NCBI GenBank assembly: GCA_025667525.1
Contig: JANFOE010000578.1
Coordinates: forward strand, 1 to 64,000
DNA length: 64,000 nucleotides
Direction: 5' to 3'
From: Glebionis coronaria
Taxonomy: Eukaryota; Streptophyta; Magnoliopsida; Asterales; Asteraceae
Positions within the stretch are counted from its first letter, which is position 1, and the number at the start of each line of letters is the position of its first letter. A program made the position numbers and the translations under genes. This document shows, one piece after another, positions 22,802-34,000 of the stretch. A model generated the notes under the pieces. That model was not told where the DNA came from, ran no database searches, and worked only from the letters and a program-made list of their open reading frames with translations.

Positions 22802-23327
22802 TGTTGGGAATAAATCTATGCTTATTTGTTTCCCCTGCTAGTTGATTATTCATACCCCTGCTAGAGTAAGTTCCCCCTACTAAATAACAAAGGCAGGGGG
22901 ATCAGTTCCCCTGCTGGAGTCAAAGGCCCTGCCGTCAAAGATAAACATGGAATAGATTTTTACGCGTTTCAGTTATTATTCCTTAATACTTTCCATAGTT
23001 TGTTAGTAGTGATCTTGTACGTGGGTCCTTGTATCTATAAAAGGACTCACTAGATTAGCATGCAAAGTGTGTCTTTCTCATTTCGTTTTTCATTATTATT
23101 ACTTTAAGGTTTTGTAAACCCTAATACCACTTTGGGTATTCGTATATCTTTGATATATTAAAGTTCAACGTTTGAATCTTATTTGTTCTTGTGCTAAACA
23201 TTACATTCCGCATCTTGTTTAGTTACTTTGCTTTGCAAAGTTTCTCTAGTGTTAGATTGAATTCTTTCTCTCTATCACAACCCTTAAACAAGCTATTAAG
23301 GTTTAAGATCTGACTTTGGGATCAACA
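22802..23327 (+). repeat. 3' LTR of the young copia element
   Basis: 526 bp. It differs from the 5' LTR only at 22835 (C, T in the 5' LTR), 22860 (G, A in the 5' LTR) and 22879 (A, G in the 5' LTR). Confidence 0.93.
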
Positions 23328-23332
23328 AATCC

Positions 23333-24185
23333 ATTGTATTTATGAATACTTGGACAAGTTGTGTTCATCCAAGTTATTTGTGAATACTTGGATTTGTTGT
23401 GTACATCCATTGCATATGTGTTTGGTTGGATTTGTGTTGTGTAAATCCAAGCTACATGTGTGTACTTGGATAAGTCTAGTTGAGTTGTAATAGATTTGAT
23501 TAGTAGTTCTCACTAAACTATAAAGTGATGTGGTTGTGTCTTGTGAGTTCTCACTAAACTTGAAAGTGATTAGTAGTTGTGTTGTGTGAAGTTCTCACTT
23601 AGCTTCAAAGTGAAGAGTCGTGAAGATTTGTTCTAGCTTTGGATTAGAACTCGACATCTAGCCTTGTGTCGTAAAATGGTGAAGTAGGCAACGTCGTGAA
23701 GATTGGTTCTACCTTAAGATTAGAACTCCACATCTAGCCTTGTGTCGTTAAATTGTGAAGTAGGAAACGTTGTGTAGATTGGTCCTAGCTAATGATTAGG
23801 TCTCGACATTTAGCTTAGTGTCGAAAAATAATGTAAGCGACGATGTAAGGTTTTCTCCGCCGAGAAGGGAGCTTGTGGATATAGTGGAAATCTCGAGTAG
23901 GTGTACTCGAGGAGTGGAGTAGAAACGAGGATAGAGCCTCGTTGTCGAACCACTATAAATCTTGGTGTCTTCCCACTAGGTTGTCTCCTTCCTTACTCTT
24001 TACTTATTTCATTATCATTACACTTACCTATTATCTTTGCTAGTGCATTTGAATTGAACCTAATCATTATGCAACTTAGCTTCAAGCAAAAGATAGTTTT
24101 GATACAAACCAAATTGAAAGTAATTTTAATTTGGTTGCCAATCGAAGAGAAACTATTCACCCCCCCCCCCCTTCTAGTTTCTACA
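23333..24185 (+). repeat. 3' LTR of the non-autonomous element, right part
   Basis: Continues the LTR interrupted at 11747 and ends TTCTACA before the target duplication TATAG. The tandem-repeat arrays of the 5' LTR are retained. Confidence 0.9.
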
Positions 24186-24190
24186 TATAG

Positions 24191-24484
24191 GTCGAGCTTT
24201 GTTGTAGTTTTTGAATTCACGTTCTTAAAAGCTAAAGAAAAGGTTTCAAACTAACTTAGAATTTTGTAATATCTATTATGCAGTCGTATAAAAACGAGAG
24301 AATATTTTGTTGATTTTTAAGTGAGACCGTAAGAAAAGATAGAGAAACATATTATGATGTAAACTTGTTTAATAGTATCACACTTGTGTATATATATTTG
24401 ATCTAACAAAAAACTCTTCGGCAAAGATTATTTAACTCCATGAGTCAACAAAAAGTTTTTAAAAAGGGAAAATTCTCAAAATAT
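24191..24484. other. Non-coding stretch after the nest
   Basis: This may be remaining internal sequence of the LTR-A element; nothing recognisable is present. Confidence 0.3.
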
Positions 24485-24798
24485 CTATTTTTTAAGGGTG
24501 TTTGTGAAAATGCCTTAAAATTTTCATTTTTCTGTAAATACCCCAAGGCATCCGAGACATCCGACATCTTGCACCATATGGTGACACGTGTCTGACAAAA
24601 GTACAGGATGCCTCGAGATGCCTCAGGTGTCGTGGATGCCTCGGGACACGTATCGCTTTATGAAACAAGATGCATCGGAAGCTTTGGATACTTCGGATGC
24701 CTTGAGACAGTTTGGGAAACAAAATTTTTTTGGGGCAATCAACACCCACAACCTTTGTGTATGAGGCATTTACAAAATTTTCCCTTTAAAAAAAATAG
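24485..24798. mobile_element. MITE-like foldback of about 310 bp
   Basis: The ends are imperfect inverted repeats: CTATTTTTTAAGGG... on the left and, reversed, CTATTTTTTTTAAAGGG... on the right, both reaching an AAATGCC-type block. Internally CAAGGCATCCG and CGGATGCCTTG also pair, and GATGCCTCG is repeated. No clear target duplication. Confidence 0.4.
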
Positions 24799-25090
24799 TT
24801 GGAGGAGTTATTAAAATTTACCAACCCAACCTCCACATTTTATCATAAACTTCAACCACTAAATTAAATGTTCAATTCATTACTTCTATACCTACCATTC
24901 ATCCTCTTTTCAAAACATATTTATCTTCCTCATTCAGTTTTCATTTATCTTTGTTTCCTAAAACAAAAATCATAACTGCAATTCGTAAATAATTTTAGGA
25001 ACCAAACGAGAATTAGTAGATACACTAATCCATACCTCCATGAACCAAAAACTCACCCACCAAATGGAAATTTTTGATTGAGAAACATGT

Positions 25091-25845
25091 GGATGATGAA
25101 AATAAACCCACAAAGAGGTCCCAAGAAACCATCACTACCGTTGCTATCACGGCGGGTGGTGGGTTTTTTTTCATATACTTCAGTGCAATGTTCTTTAAAG
25201 TGGGTAAAAGTGCATGTTGCGTTTGTGTTGCTTTGTTTTTTTTGCTCCGAATGATGTTTTTATACCTTTGTGTTAACTCATTCTTGAAGTATCGGTGGGT
25301 GTTGAAATCCTTTCGGGTTTTATCGATTGTTTTTGGAATATGTTAAACTTTCTTTGTCCAATGTTGCATAACCGTAAAGAAAGCTTAAAAATCGGGTCAC
25401 GGTATGATTGTCTATTTAACGACTAGTCGTAGTCGTATCGTTTTATATATCACTGAAGAAAATATATATCGATTATCACTACCACTAGTCGTTAATTAGA
25501 AAATCATATTTTGACCCTATTTGTATGCTTTCCTAAGGATTATGCAACATTCCACAAAGAAAAGTTTAACGATTCCCGAAAAAAATTAATAAAACCCAAA
25601 AGTATTGCAACATCCACCGGTAGTTCAGGGATGTAATGCAATTGAGCATTCAGTCGAGCATGAGTTAACAAAAAGATATTCAAAACGCTTTTCGAAGGTA
25701 GAACCAAAGCAACACAGACGTATTATGCAATTTTACCCACTTTAAAAAACATTGCGGTGATGTAGATGAAAAACCAACACTCGTTGTGATAGCAACCACA
25801 TGCATGGTTTCTTGGGAGTTCTTCGTGGGTTTATTATCATCATCC
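25091..25845. repeat. Tight head-to-head inverted duplication (foldback of about 750 bp)
   Basis: The left arm (about 25091-25450) is matched in reverse by the right arm (about 25461-25845), with only about 10 nt between them. Paired landmarks are GGATGATG...AATAAACCCAC, CCCAAGAAACCAT, TTAAAGTGGGTAAAA, GTGTTGCTTTG and AACGACTAGT. By eye the arms are roughly three-quarters identical. The left arm also reads as a peptide (DDENKPTKRSQET, then a hydrophobic stretch), so the source may be an exon fragment of unknown identity. A transcript would fold into a long hairpin. Confidence 0.8.
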
Positions 25846-26129
25846 GAAAAATAAATGAAAACAGTTGCAATATAGTCTATCATATAAGAGGCACTGTAAT
25901 TAAACTCTTAACATTAAAAGCCCTAATTCATTATTCTTATTGTATGATTTTAGTTTGTTTGTTTTGTTATGATCTTGATTACTTTTTGAATCACGTTACA
26001 AATGCAGTATTTCTCATAATGAAATCGGTAGTTTGTTTCTTTCACACAATTCATTCCAAAATCGTATAAAGGAGGAACTTAATTTGATTACTATTTTAAG
26101 GAGCGTATGTTTCAGATAATATAGGCGGT

Positions 26130-26358
26130 GTATGTTTCTGCTTATAAGCGGGCTTATGAGCTTATTTGATTTTAGCTTTTAGTTCATACGCCCTAATTTT
26201 CTGGCTTATTTTGATACTTATGGGCTTGTATAAGTTTATCATGTCGTAGTAAACTTATATAAGCCCACAACTCTCAAAATAAGTCAGAAAATTGAGGCTT
26301 ATGAAATATAAGCCGAAATCAAATAAGATCATAAGCCCACATATAAGCCGAAACAACC
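26130..26358. mobile_element. MITE with terminal inverted repeats of about 43 bp
   Basis: The left end GTATGTTTCTGCTTATAAGC and the reversed right end GGTTGTTTCGGCTTATATGT continue to match through CTTATTTGATTT. Repeated GGCTTATA words are typical of a MITE family common in plant genomes. Confidence 0.65.
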
Positions 26359-26380
26359 ATCCCTTATATAGTCCGCTTAC

Positions 26381-26536
26381 GCTCATTTGGTTTTGGGCTT
26401 ATGTTTCATAAGCCCAATTTTTGTGGCTTATTTTCAAAATTCTCGGCTTATATGAGTTTACTATGAGATAATGAACTTATATAAGCTGAAAAGTTTCAAA
26501 ATAAGCCATAAAAAGTAAGCTTATGAAAAAAACACC
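26381..26536. mobile_element. Second, related MITE fragment
   Basis: It shares the GGGCTTATG/CATAAGCCC and GGCTTATATGAGTTTA words with the preceding MITE. The left part contains a local palindrome GGGCTTATGTTTCATAAGCC, and reversed GGCTTATTTT words occur at both ends. Confidence 0.5.
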
Positions 26537-26951
26537 CCTAAATATGATAATAGGTGACTCATGAGATGAATGAAGTTAGAACTTTTTAGGATTTTGATTT
26601 AGGCAAAAAGTCATATATATAATGTCAGTTACTAGTCATAAATATACAAAACTGTGGTGAATGAATCTATATGATTAGCACATGTTAGTTTTACGATCAT
26701 GATTCTGTGTAGAGTATCACAGGTCATGTTGGACGTTTTGTTAGCAGATAACAGTAAAATTTCGAAGACGGCCACCTTGTATAAATAAACCGTGTTTGTT
26801 GGATCAAGGATTAAGTCACCTGATAGAGGTTTCATTGTGTTGTAAGTTTATGTTAGATATTTTTATATGTATTGTTTTATTTTACCAATGATGTATGTAA
26901 AATTGATTTCATTTTCAAGGCGTTTTCTGCTACACAAAGGGTAAGGGCAGC

Positions 26952-27177
26952 AAGGGCAGACCCAGAATATTTTATCGGGTGTTGCATAAATTTTTTTGGA
27001 TGCGTTACATATCATTTCCTTATCATAAACATGTTTTAACCTAAACCCAAGTAGCATAAATTTTTTTTAGGTGTTGCACATTCTAGAAAATCAATACTTT
27101 TCGAAAAAATTTACACTTCGCAGCCTCAAATCAGGTGTGGCCCGTGCCACACCCGACTCTCATGTGGGTCTGCCCTT
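26952..27177. mobile_element. MITE of about 225 bp with AAGGGCAGACCCA termini
   Basis: Perfect 13-bp terminal inverted repeats, AAGGGCAGACCCA and TGGGTCTGCCCTT. The flanks TAAGGGCAG (left) and TAAAGGGCAG (right) could be a 9-bp target duplication with one extra A, which would suggest a Mutator-type element; that is inference. Confidence 0.6.
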
Positions 27178-28094
27178 AAAGGGCAGTGGTAGGATAGGGA
27201 AGTTTGTAGGATGGGAATTAAGAAGAAAATCTAAAAACATATTTTTTTTCAAAAGCGACATTTTTACCCTAATAACATAAAAGTCTTCTTGATTCGAATG
27301 TTTTCGGAAACGAAAAATTGTAATTACAAGCCTAATCATGTTTTTCTCTAATGAATGCGATTTACTACATTATTTGCTGCTTAACTTTCACTGTTAATGC
27401 TGTAAAGGAAGTTTCTTACTGTGCCATTTACCAAATACCAAGTTAGGAGTTTGCCATTTGGTTAGAGTAGATTTTTTAGCAATCCTGTTTGAATGTGAGA
27501 AATACAGTACCTTGATATACAATGACTTTACATGCCCTCTTGCTTAGTCTTGCATTATAAAACCAAAAAACATTTTAAATAACTTATAAATTTAGTATTT
27601 ATCAAGTGTATTCGTGGACTGCAAAAGTGTATCTCGCGCCAAGGCTTGGCGATAACTGTTGAAGGTTTTGAAATAGGCCAACTAATTACAACATGCTGAC
27701 CTATTTAATTCTATAATAACAACGTGGTTATTGGCTTTGCTGAAAATGTATGGGATGATTGTTTATATATCGGCTCCCATCATGTGTTTGTTTAAAAAAT
27801 AGTGTCTGATCCATGCATTGAAGATATGTTATCAAGTTATTGTAATATATATGGGCATGCTTGATTACCAATAATTATAACATATATGTGTATGATTAGT
27901 TACCAAATTGTAGCACACATGTGAAATATCTGTCTTTACATATTAGTCTCTCACGCTCTCAATTTACACTCGCTCCTATAGTGAAATGTGTGCCCCTCTT
28001 CGATTTATTCCATTTAGGGATTATTAACACAATTAGTTTATAGGAATATAAGTTGGCCTACACCTCTACAAGAACCATTGATAAGTGATTCACA
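27178..28094. other. Non-coding stretch, nothing recognised
   Basis: AT-rich, no domain-bearing frame, no clear repeat. Confidence 0.4.
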
Positions 28095-28430
28095 TGAATC
28101 GTTTAGGATGGGAGATGATTCATCTCCGCCGATGAGTTAATCATGTATTGATGAATTATACATGATGGGAGACGATTCTCCACCCACCAGCTGATCAGGT
28201 ATCAATGTATCCTTTGGGACAAGAGATGATTAAACATGCATAAACAAGTTTATCCTGATTATATGATACGTGGACAATCATCTCCACCCATGTCGGCTGG
28301 ACATCAATTCCTGTTTAACTGATGATGCGGAATAATCTCCCATCTTATAGTAATCCTTGATATGATTCCTTATTAATTGATGGGTGCAGAATCATCTCCC
28401 ACTGTGATGGGGAATAATCATGTGTTTCCA
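28095..28430. repeat. Cluster of GAGATGATT words in both orientations
   Basis: At least six copies of GGGAGATGATTC-like words or their complement GAATCATCTCCC, 30-70 bp apart, so several hairpins are possible. Origin unknown; possibly a decayed foldback transposon. Confidence 0.5.
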
Positions 28431-28457
28431 ACAATTAGTACTAAATGTGGTTAAAGT

Positions 28458-28481
28458 GGGGGGGGGGGGGGGGGGGGGGGG
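28458..28481. repeat. Poly-G run (24 G)
   Basis: An uninterrupted run of 24 G. The length is unreliable in most sequencing data. Confidence 0.9.
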
Positions 28482-29243
28482 TAGTGGGGAGCTCACGGTT
28501 TTGGGTAAAAAAGTCATGATCAACTTCAAAAGACTGGTTCACTTGTGGCACTGGTGAGCCAGGTTGGGCCGGGTCGCCAGGGGCAACTGGCAAGAACACA
28601 CTGAGTTAATGACTAGGGGAACTCGGTGATGACCCATCCCAACTATTCAACGACCTGTTATGACCCGCCGATTTTAAATTGTTCACATTGTGTAATCGTC
28701 AATTACTGACATTGGTACCAACCCAGAAAATGAAAAAAAATCAGATGACCTATTGGACACGTCCACTGTTTTGCCCCACTCAATTCAACCCGCAAGGTTG
28801 AGGAAGATAATCGACCCTAAAGGGCTCAGTTCTTCCGAGTTTGCTAACATCCTAATCATGATAAGAAATTTTCTCATTCAAATTTTGTGAAGTTTGTTTT
28901 ACTATTTTAATAAAATCATGCAGTATTTCTGGTGATTGAAATTTTGGTGATCTCCATTTATCGTTAAAGTCATGATATAAGACATAATAAAAGCTATCAA
29001 TTAAATTCTTAAATGAATCCCGTTGTTTTTTGCATATGAAATTATGAAGTTTTCAACATTTCATGATGCTTTTATTACTACTCATTCATATTTCCGGAAG
29101 GTTTTTTAATTTTAATAAATTCATGTAGACACTTGATATATAACATATACTAGTAATAGAATTTTCATATGAAGTTTTCAACATGTTACTCCTGTGGTGC
29201 ATCTTTTGACCTGAGCTATGTTATATACATGTTTTGCTTGCAG
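28482..29243. other. Non-coding, probably intronic or upstream SNF7 pseudogene sequence
   Basis: A GC-richer patch (about 28550-28820) of unknown origin, then AT-rich intron-like sequence ending in a TTGCAG acceptor at 29243. Confidence 0.35.
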
Positions 29244-29397
29244 ACACTTGACATGCTGGAGAAAAAAGAAAAGGTACTTTTGAAAACGGATGATGCGGAG
29301 TTTGAAAGAGCTAGAGAATTTTCCAAAGCTAAGAAAAAAAGGGGTACATTGTAAAACTTCATCTTGAGTTTATGTTATGTGCCCTTGGATTACTACT

Positions 29398-29518
29398 TAT
29401 TAGTCAAATATATAATATTAGTATAATAGGAGGATACAATATGTAACTATGTATTCTATATATACAATTGTAATCTATCGTTAAGAATACAATTACAATC
29501 TAGTTACAAAGTTTATCT
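29398..29518 (+). repeat. 5' LTR of the short-LTR copia element
   Basis: About 121 bp, followed at once by TGGTATCA (29519), the retained start of the primer-binding site. Confidence 0.75.
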
Positions 29519-29675
29519 TGGTATCAAATCCATCTTCCACCACTAACCTAGCAGAAGCCACAACCCTGCTGTAGATCAAACCCTAGTTTTTTTTTTATTT
29601 TTCTAGCAGAGTCACAACCCTTGCTGCAGATCAAACCTTATTTTTTTTTCTTTTTCCAGCTTCTTCTGCCAAACA

Positions 29676-30638
29676 GTGGCCATGATCGCTGCGATCTCCC
29701 CAACTGAAAAACATCTCATCATTCTCACAAGTTTGCTTTTTACATTATCTCCCACAAACTATGGCTTTTGGAAGACCATGATTAGACCGTTTCTCATCAC
29801 TATTAATACGATTGGTTATATTGATGGAACCATACCCTCCCCCTCTCCAACTATCACCTCTCAATCATCAGACAAAGACGCCCCTGTATAAACCCAACCA
29901 AATCCTAACTACTCTACTTGGGTGTCTAATGATGCCCATGTTAGGATGCTCATAATCTCAACCGTCTTCGAAGCTTCGTTTCCACATGTTCATGGCGAAA
30001 CATCAAGGGATCTTTGGCTCTCTCTTGAACGAGCCTATGCTCCTCATACATCTTCTAGGGAATACACCCTAAAGACTCAATTACTAAAGATTGAGATGAA
30101 GGTTGAAACATCATCAACATATCTTACTAGGGCAAAAGAATATTCTGATGCCCTAGCTAATATTGGTGAACTGGTTAAAGAAAAAGATTTAGTCATGCTA
30201 GTTATATCAGGCCTTCATGAAGAATACAACGGTCTTAAATCTACACTTCTTGCTCGACAAATTCCAACAGCCTTCAATGAACTCCATGATCTCCTATTTG
30301 ATCATGATTTTATGGCGAAGAAATCTGCACCGGTTGTTTCACCAGCCCAAGCCTTTGCTGCTGCCTCCACCAATCACCCCTTACCTGTAAACCCGGGTTC
30401 TCAATCAGAAACCATGTAGAGTCTCCAACAACTTGCTACTCAACTTGGATTTCAACTTCAACCACTACATCAACAATCCTCACATGCTTTCTTTGCCTCT
30501 CGTCCACAAAACAATCAAGGACGTGGCTTAAAAAACCGCCGTGGACGGGGCTCATATCAAAACCAACAATCCGAAGGCACCAGAAATCAAAATCAGTTTA
30601 GTTGGGCGTCAAACCAGAACACCGACTATGGAACATGA
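29676..30638 (+). pseudogene. gag: gag remnant of the short-LTR copia element
   Basis: One frame with stops at 29889, 30417 and about 30636. The first part has NYGFWKTMIRPFL (N-terminal copia gag pattern). The middle is UBN2-like: TSRDLWLSLERAYAPHTSS, LKTQLLKIEMKVE, VISGLHEEYNGL. A Gln/Arg/Gly-rich tail (GRGLKNRRGRGSYQ) precedes a decayed zinc knuckle (CGIGHVPSQC) just past the last stop. Capsid-type protein, no longer translatable in one piece. Confidence 0.8.
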
Positions 30639-30641
30639 AAT

Positions 30642-32350
30642 ATGTGTGGTATAGGACATGTACCGTCTCAGTGCCCCAACCGTGACCCTGCTACCATAAA
30701 GTCAAGACAACAACAGCCTTTTGCCAACCTTGCTGATTTTCGTTCTCAGGCATCTAGTTCATGGCTTTCAGACACGGGTTCGAATAGTCATGTTGCCCAA
30801 GATACCTCACACTTCGACAATCATGAGCCTTATTACGGTGAGGATGCACTTCATGTTGGTAATGGTAAGGGTTTACCTATACTTCATATTGGATCTACTT
30901 GTTTTTATTCACCATCTAAAACTTTTTCACTTTCTAATATACTTCATGTCCCACAAATTACACAAAACCTACTCTCAGTCCAAAATTTTTGTCATGATAA
31001 CAGTGTGTTCTTTGAATTTCACTCTACTTTATTTGCTGTGAAGGACACGTCTACCCACATCACCCTCCTCACGGGTCCAAGTAAAAACGGGATCTACTCC
31101 TTTTGTCCACCTCAAATTCGTCAAGTTCCCAAAGTTGCATTCATTGGTGTTCGTGCTTCTTCCACCATATGACATCAAAGACTTGGTCATCCACATCCCC
31201 AACTTTTGCAAACTATGCTGAATAAATATAGTCTTCCTGTTTTCAATAAAAGTTTGAATTCCTTCTATAATTCTTGTCACATTGGGAAATCATCAAAACT
31301 TCATTTGTCATCTTTTAATTATAAAAGCACTCATATTTTGGATTTATTAGTTTGCGATGTTTGGGTCCATCACCTATTACTTCATCTGATGGCCATAATT
31401 ATTTTTTACTTTGTGTTGATGACTTCTCACGTTATATGTGGATATTTCCCTTGACCCATAAATCTGATGTCTTCAATGTTTTTAAACATTTTATTACTAT
31501 CATTGAAAGATAATTCAGTACCAAACTAAAATCCGTCCAAACAGATTGGGGAGGTGAATTTAGGAAGCTGTCAACCTTCCTCACATCTCTCGGGATTCTA
31601 CACCGTCGCTCATGTTCTCATACTAGTGAGCAAAATAGTTTGGTTGAAAGACGCCAACGTCATGTGGTGGAAACGGGTCTAGCTCTCCTCCCCCAATCGG
31701 CTGTATCCACAAAATTTTGGCACTTTGCCTATGATACAGCGGTTTATCTAATTAACCGCATTCCTTCTCGAAATTCCTCCAGCACCTTACCATTTGAACA
31801 CATCTTTAAACGCAAACCAGATTTCTCTTTTCTAAAGGTGTTTGGCTACCAATGTTACCCACATCTTCGACCTTACAATAAACATAAGATGGACTTTCAC
31901 TCCATTCCTTGTGTTTTCCTTGGGTACAGCCCTTCTCATCATGGATGCAGATGCCTTGACGCTACAAGTAATCGTCTTTACATTGCCCGTCATGTACGGT
32001 TTAACGAGCAATGTTTTCCATTCATGATATCTTCACCTTCATCGTCATCTTTCCCATCACCAGACCCTTATGTGTCTTCTTATCCATGTGGTATAATTCC
32101 CTATGATTCTATTCCCCAGTCACCTACACCCCCACCAACTACATCCCCACCACCTACATCCCCAACACCTACACCACAAACAACAGGTGACAAGTCGCCT
32201 ACACCATCGCCACCTACACAACAAACAACAAGTGACAAGTCGCCTACACCATCGCCTACACCATCGCATACTCCATCGCCTACACCACCACGGACTGTCG
32301 TTGCTCCGTCACTTGATCCACTGTCTGACACGGCTATCCCAACACACTAG
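30642..32350 (+). pseudogene. Protease and integrase remnant of the short-LTR copia element
   Basis: The protease region has SSSWLSDTGSNSHV (the motif is DTG) and NLLSVQNFC. The integrase HHCC remnant follows a stop near 31170. A frame change near 31450-31640 leads to ERRQRHVVETGLALL and HIFKRKPDFSFLKVFGYQCY, then the copia integrase C-terminal GYSPSHHGCRCLD. A Thr/Pro repeat linker (SPTPSPPTQQTTSDKSPTPS, about 32110-32300) leads towards RT. The catalytic core is broken up by stops. Confidence 0.8.
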
Positions 32351-32419
32351 CTCGACACCGCTGTTACACCTCCTAGATGTGTCCGCCCTCCTTCCTTACG
32401 CCCCAATCCAAAACAACCT

Positions 32420-33988
32420 GTGCGTTACAACCCTTACGCCTATCACACCTCCTCTGCTATTGAAACCAAACCTTCCACCTTTTCCGTTGCCAACAGAGAT
32501 CCTCACTGGAAAAATGCCATGGTAGAGGAATATGCTGCATTGATTCGTAATGGTACTTGGTCTTTGGTCCCACGTGTTTCTACTACTAATGTGGTTGACT
32601 GCAAATGGGTATACAAAATCAAAAGGGACCCTCATGGCGTCATTCAATGGTACAAGGCATGTCTTGTGGCAAAAGGTTCCAATCAACAACCGGACATCGA
32701 TTATCATGAAACTTTTAGTCCTATGATTAAATTCACTACAGTTCGGGTGGTTCTTTCCTTTGTCGTGTCTAAGAAGTGGCCTTCACGACAATTGGACGTT
32801 CAAAATGCTTTTTCGCACGGTGATCTGACTGACACGGTTTATATGCGCCAACCCCCTGGTTTTGTTGATTCACACAAGCCGGATTATGTTTGTCTTCTCC
32901 ACAAGTCATTGTATGGGCTTAAGCAAGCACCTCGGGCATGGTTTCATCGGTTGTCTACAACCTTACTTTCTTTTGGTTTTACAGGATCCAAGACAGACAC
33001 TTCACTTTTTATCTACTCGTCCAGGGGTACCGTTACGTTGATGACATAATCTTGACAGGTAACAATCCAACAACTCTTGAGCAGATTATTAAAAATCTGA
33101 GCCAGACCTTTGCTGCTCAGGATATGGGATATGTTTCTTATTTTCTTGGTATTGAAACTACTCCTAAGGGCTCGGATTTGCATTTATCTCTAAAAAAATA
33201 TATCTTGGAGATCCTTCAAAAGGCTGGTCTCTCACAAGCCAAGCCCGTCAAAATATCCATTACCACAACAGCTAATTTAGCTCTTGGTGAGAGTCCCCTT
33301 TTTGACGACCCGGTTTGGTATCGTCAGATCGTTGGTTCTCTACAATATGCAACCTTGTCTAGACCTGATATTGAATATGCGGTTAACAAAGTTTTCCAGT
33401 TCTTTCACCCTCCAAAAGAAAAACATTGGTCTGCTGTAAAACGGAATCTTCGGTATTTAAAAGGCACCGTTGATTTTGGTCTTCTGGTCAAACAAGAGTC
33501 AGGTTCCATCTTACATGCGTATACTGATTCTCATTCCCCTTATGTAAATGCCTTTTCTGATGTCGACTGGGTCGGTTGCCCAGATAACCGTCGATCCACC
33601 AGAGGATATGATATCTATCTTGGTTCTAATCTTGTCTCATGGTCAGCTAGAAACTCAGGCATCACCATATAAAGCCTTAGTAGACACGATGGCTGAAATC
33701 ACTTGACTGGAAGCCCTCCTTCGTAAACTTCGAGTTCCCATGGCTACACCTGTTTTATGGTGTGATAACCTAGGAGCTACGTACTTGACAGCCAATCCTA
33801 TGTTTCATGCTCGCACAAAGCATATAGAGGTAGACATTCACTTTGTTAGAGAAAAGGTTGCGAAGAAGAAACTCTCGGTTAGGCTCATCTTTACTAAGGA
33901 TCAAATTGCTAAAGTTTTTACTAAGCCACTATCCTCACAACAATTTGATAGTATACGGTTCAAGCTGCTGGTCGTTTCCTGGCCTTAG
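32420..33988 (+). pseudogene. Reverse transcriptase and RNase H remnant of the short-LTR copia element
   Basis: RT has WKNAMVEEYAALIRNGTWSL, QLDVQNAFSHGDL, QPPGF and [10 protein letters not shown], then after a frameshift near 33000 YVDDIILTG. RNase H follows with DPVWYRQIVGSLQYATLSRPD and SDVDWVGCPDNRRSTRG; after another frame change near 33680 come WCDNLGATYL, ARTKHIEVD and FTKPLSSQQF. From 33121 onward it is copied at 42322-43188. Confidence 0.88.
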
Positions 33989-34000
33989 CTTGCGGGGGCA

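Larger units (their letters stand above)
11748..23327 (+). mobile_element. Young Ty1/copia retrotransposon with a third ORF (SIRE-like layout)
   Basis: Two 526-bp LTRs (11748-12273 and 22802-23327) differ at only three positions. The 5-bp target duplication AATCC is at 11743-11747 and 23328-23332, and the interrupted host LTR resumes exactly after it. Order: LTR, PBS, gag, pol (protease, integrase, RT, RNase H: copia order), spacer of about 1.1 kb, a third ORF of about 980 codons, polypurine tract, LTR. A long ORF after pol is typical of the SIRE/Maximus lineage. Each of the three ORFs carries one visible lesion, so this copy is not autonomous as read. CCCCTGC is scattered throughout. Confidence 0.93.
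3130..24185 (+). mobile_element. Large non-autonomous LTR retrotransposon (LARD-like), interrupted by a younger copia element
   Basis: The 5' LTR (3130-4728) and the 3' LTR (11002-11747 plus 23333-24185) are each 1,599 bp once the insertion is removed. Both begin TGTTAATGC and end TTCTACA. The flanking 5-bp target duplication TATAG is at 3125-3129 and 24186-24190. A Met-tRNA PBS follows the 5' LTR and a purine tract precedes the 3' LTR. Without the nested copy the element is about 9.5 kb. I see no protease, integrase, reverse transcriptase or RNase H, so it would need enzymes in trans. It instead carries three ORF blocks (6635-7701, 8290-8972, 9754-10308), each downstream of a palindromic GC-rich cassette. 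The LTRs differ at roughly 30 positions by eye (about 2%). The AAGGGGGAGATTG end and ATTGGTATCAGAGC start recall SIRE/Maximus-type copia elements; that is inference. Confidence 0.85.

Noticed and set aside
24492..24814. Overlapping 68- and 85-codon frames on both strands
   Set aside because: Explained by the MITE-like foldback and its GATGCCTCG repeats.
32101..32331. Reverse-strand Gly/Asp/Val-rich frame
   Set aside because: Complement of the Thr/Pro repeat linker in the copia polyprotein.
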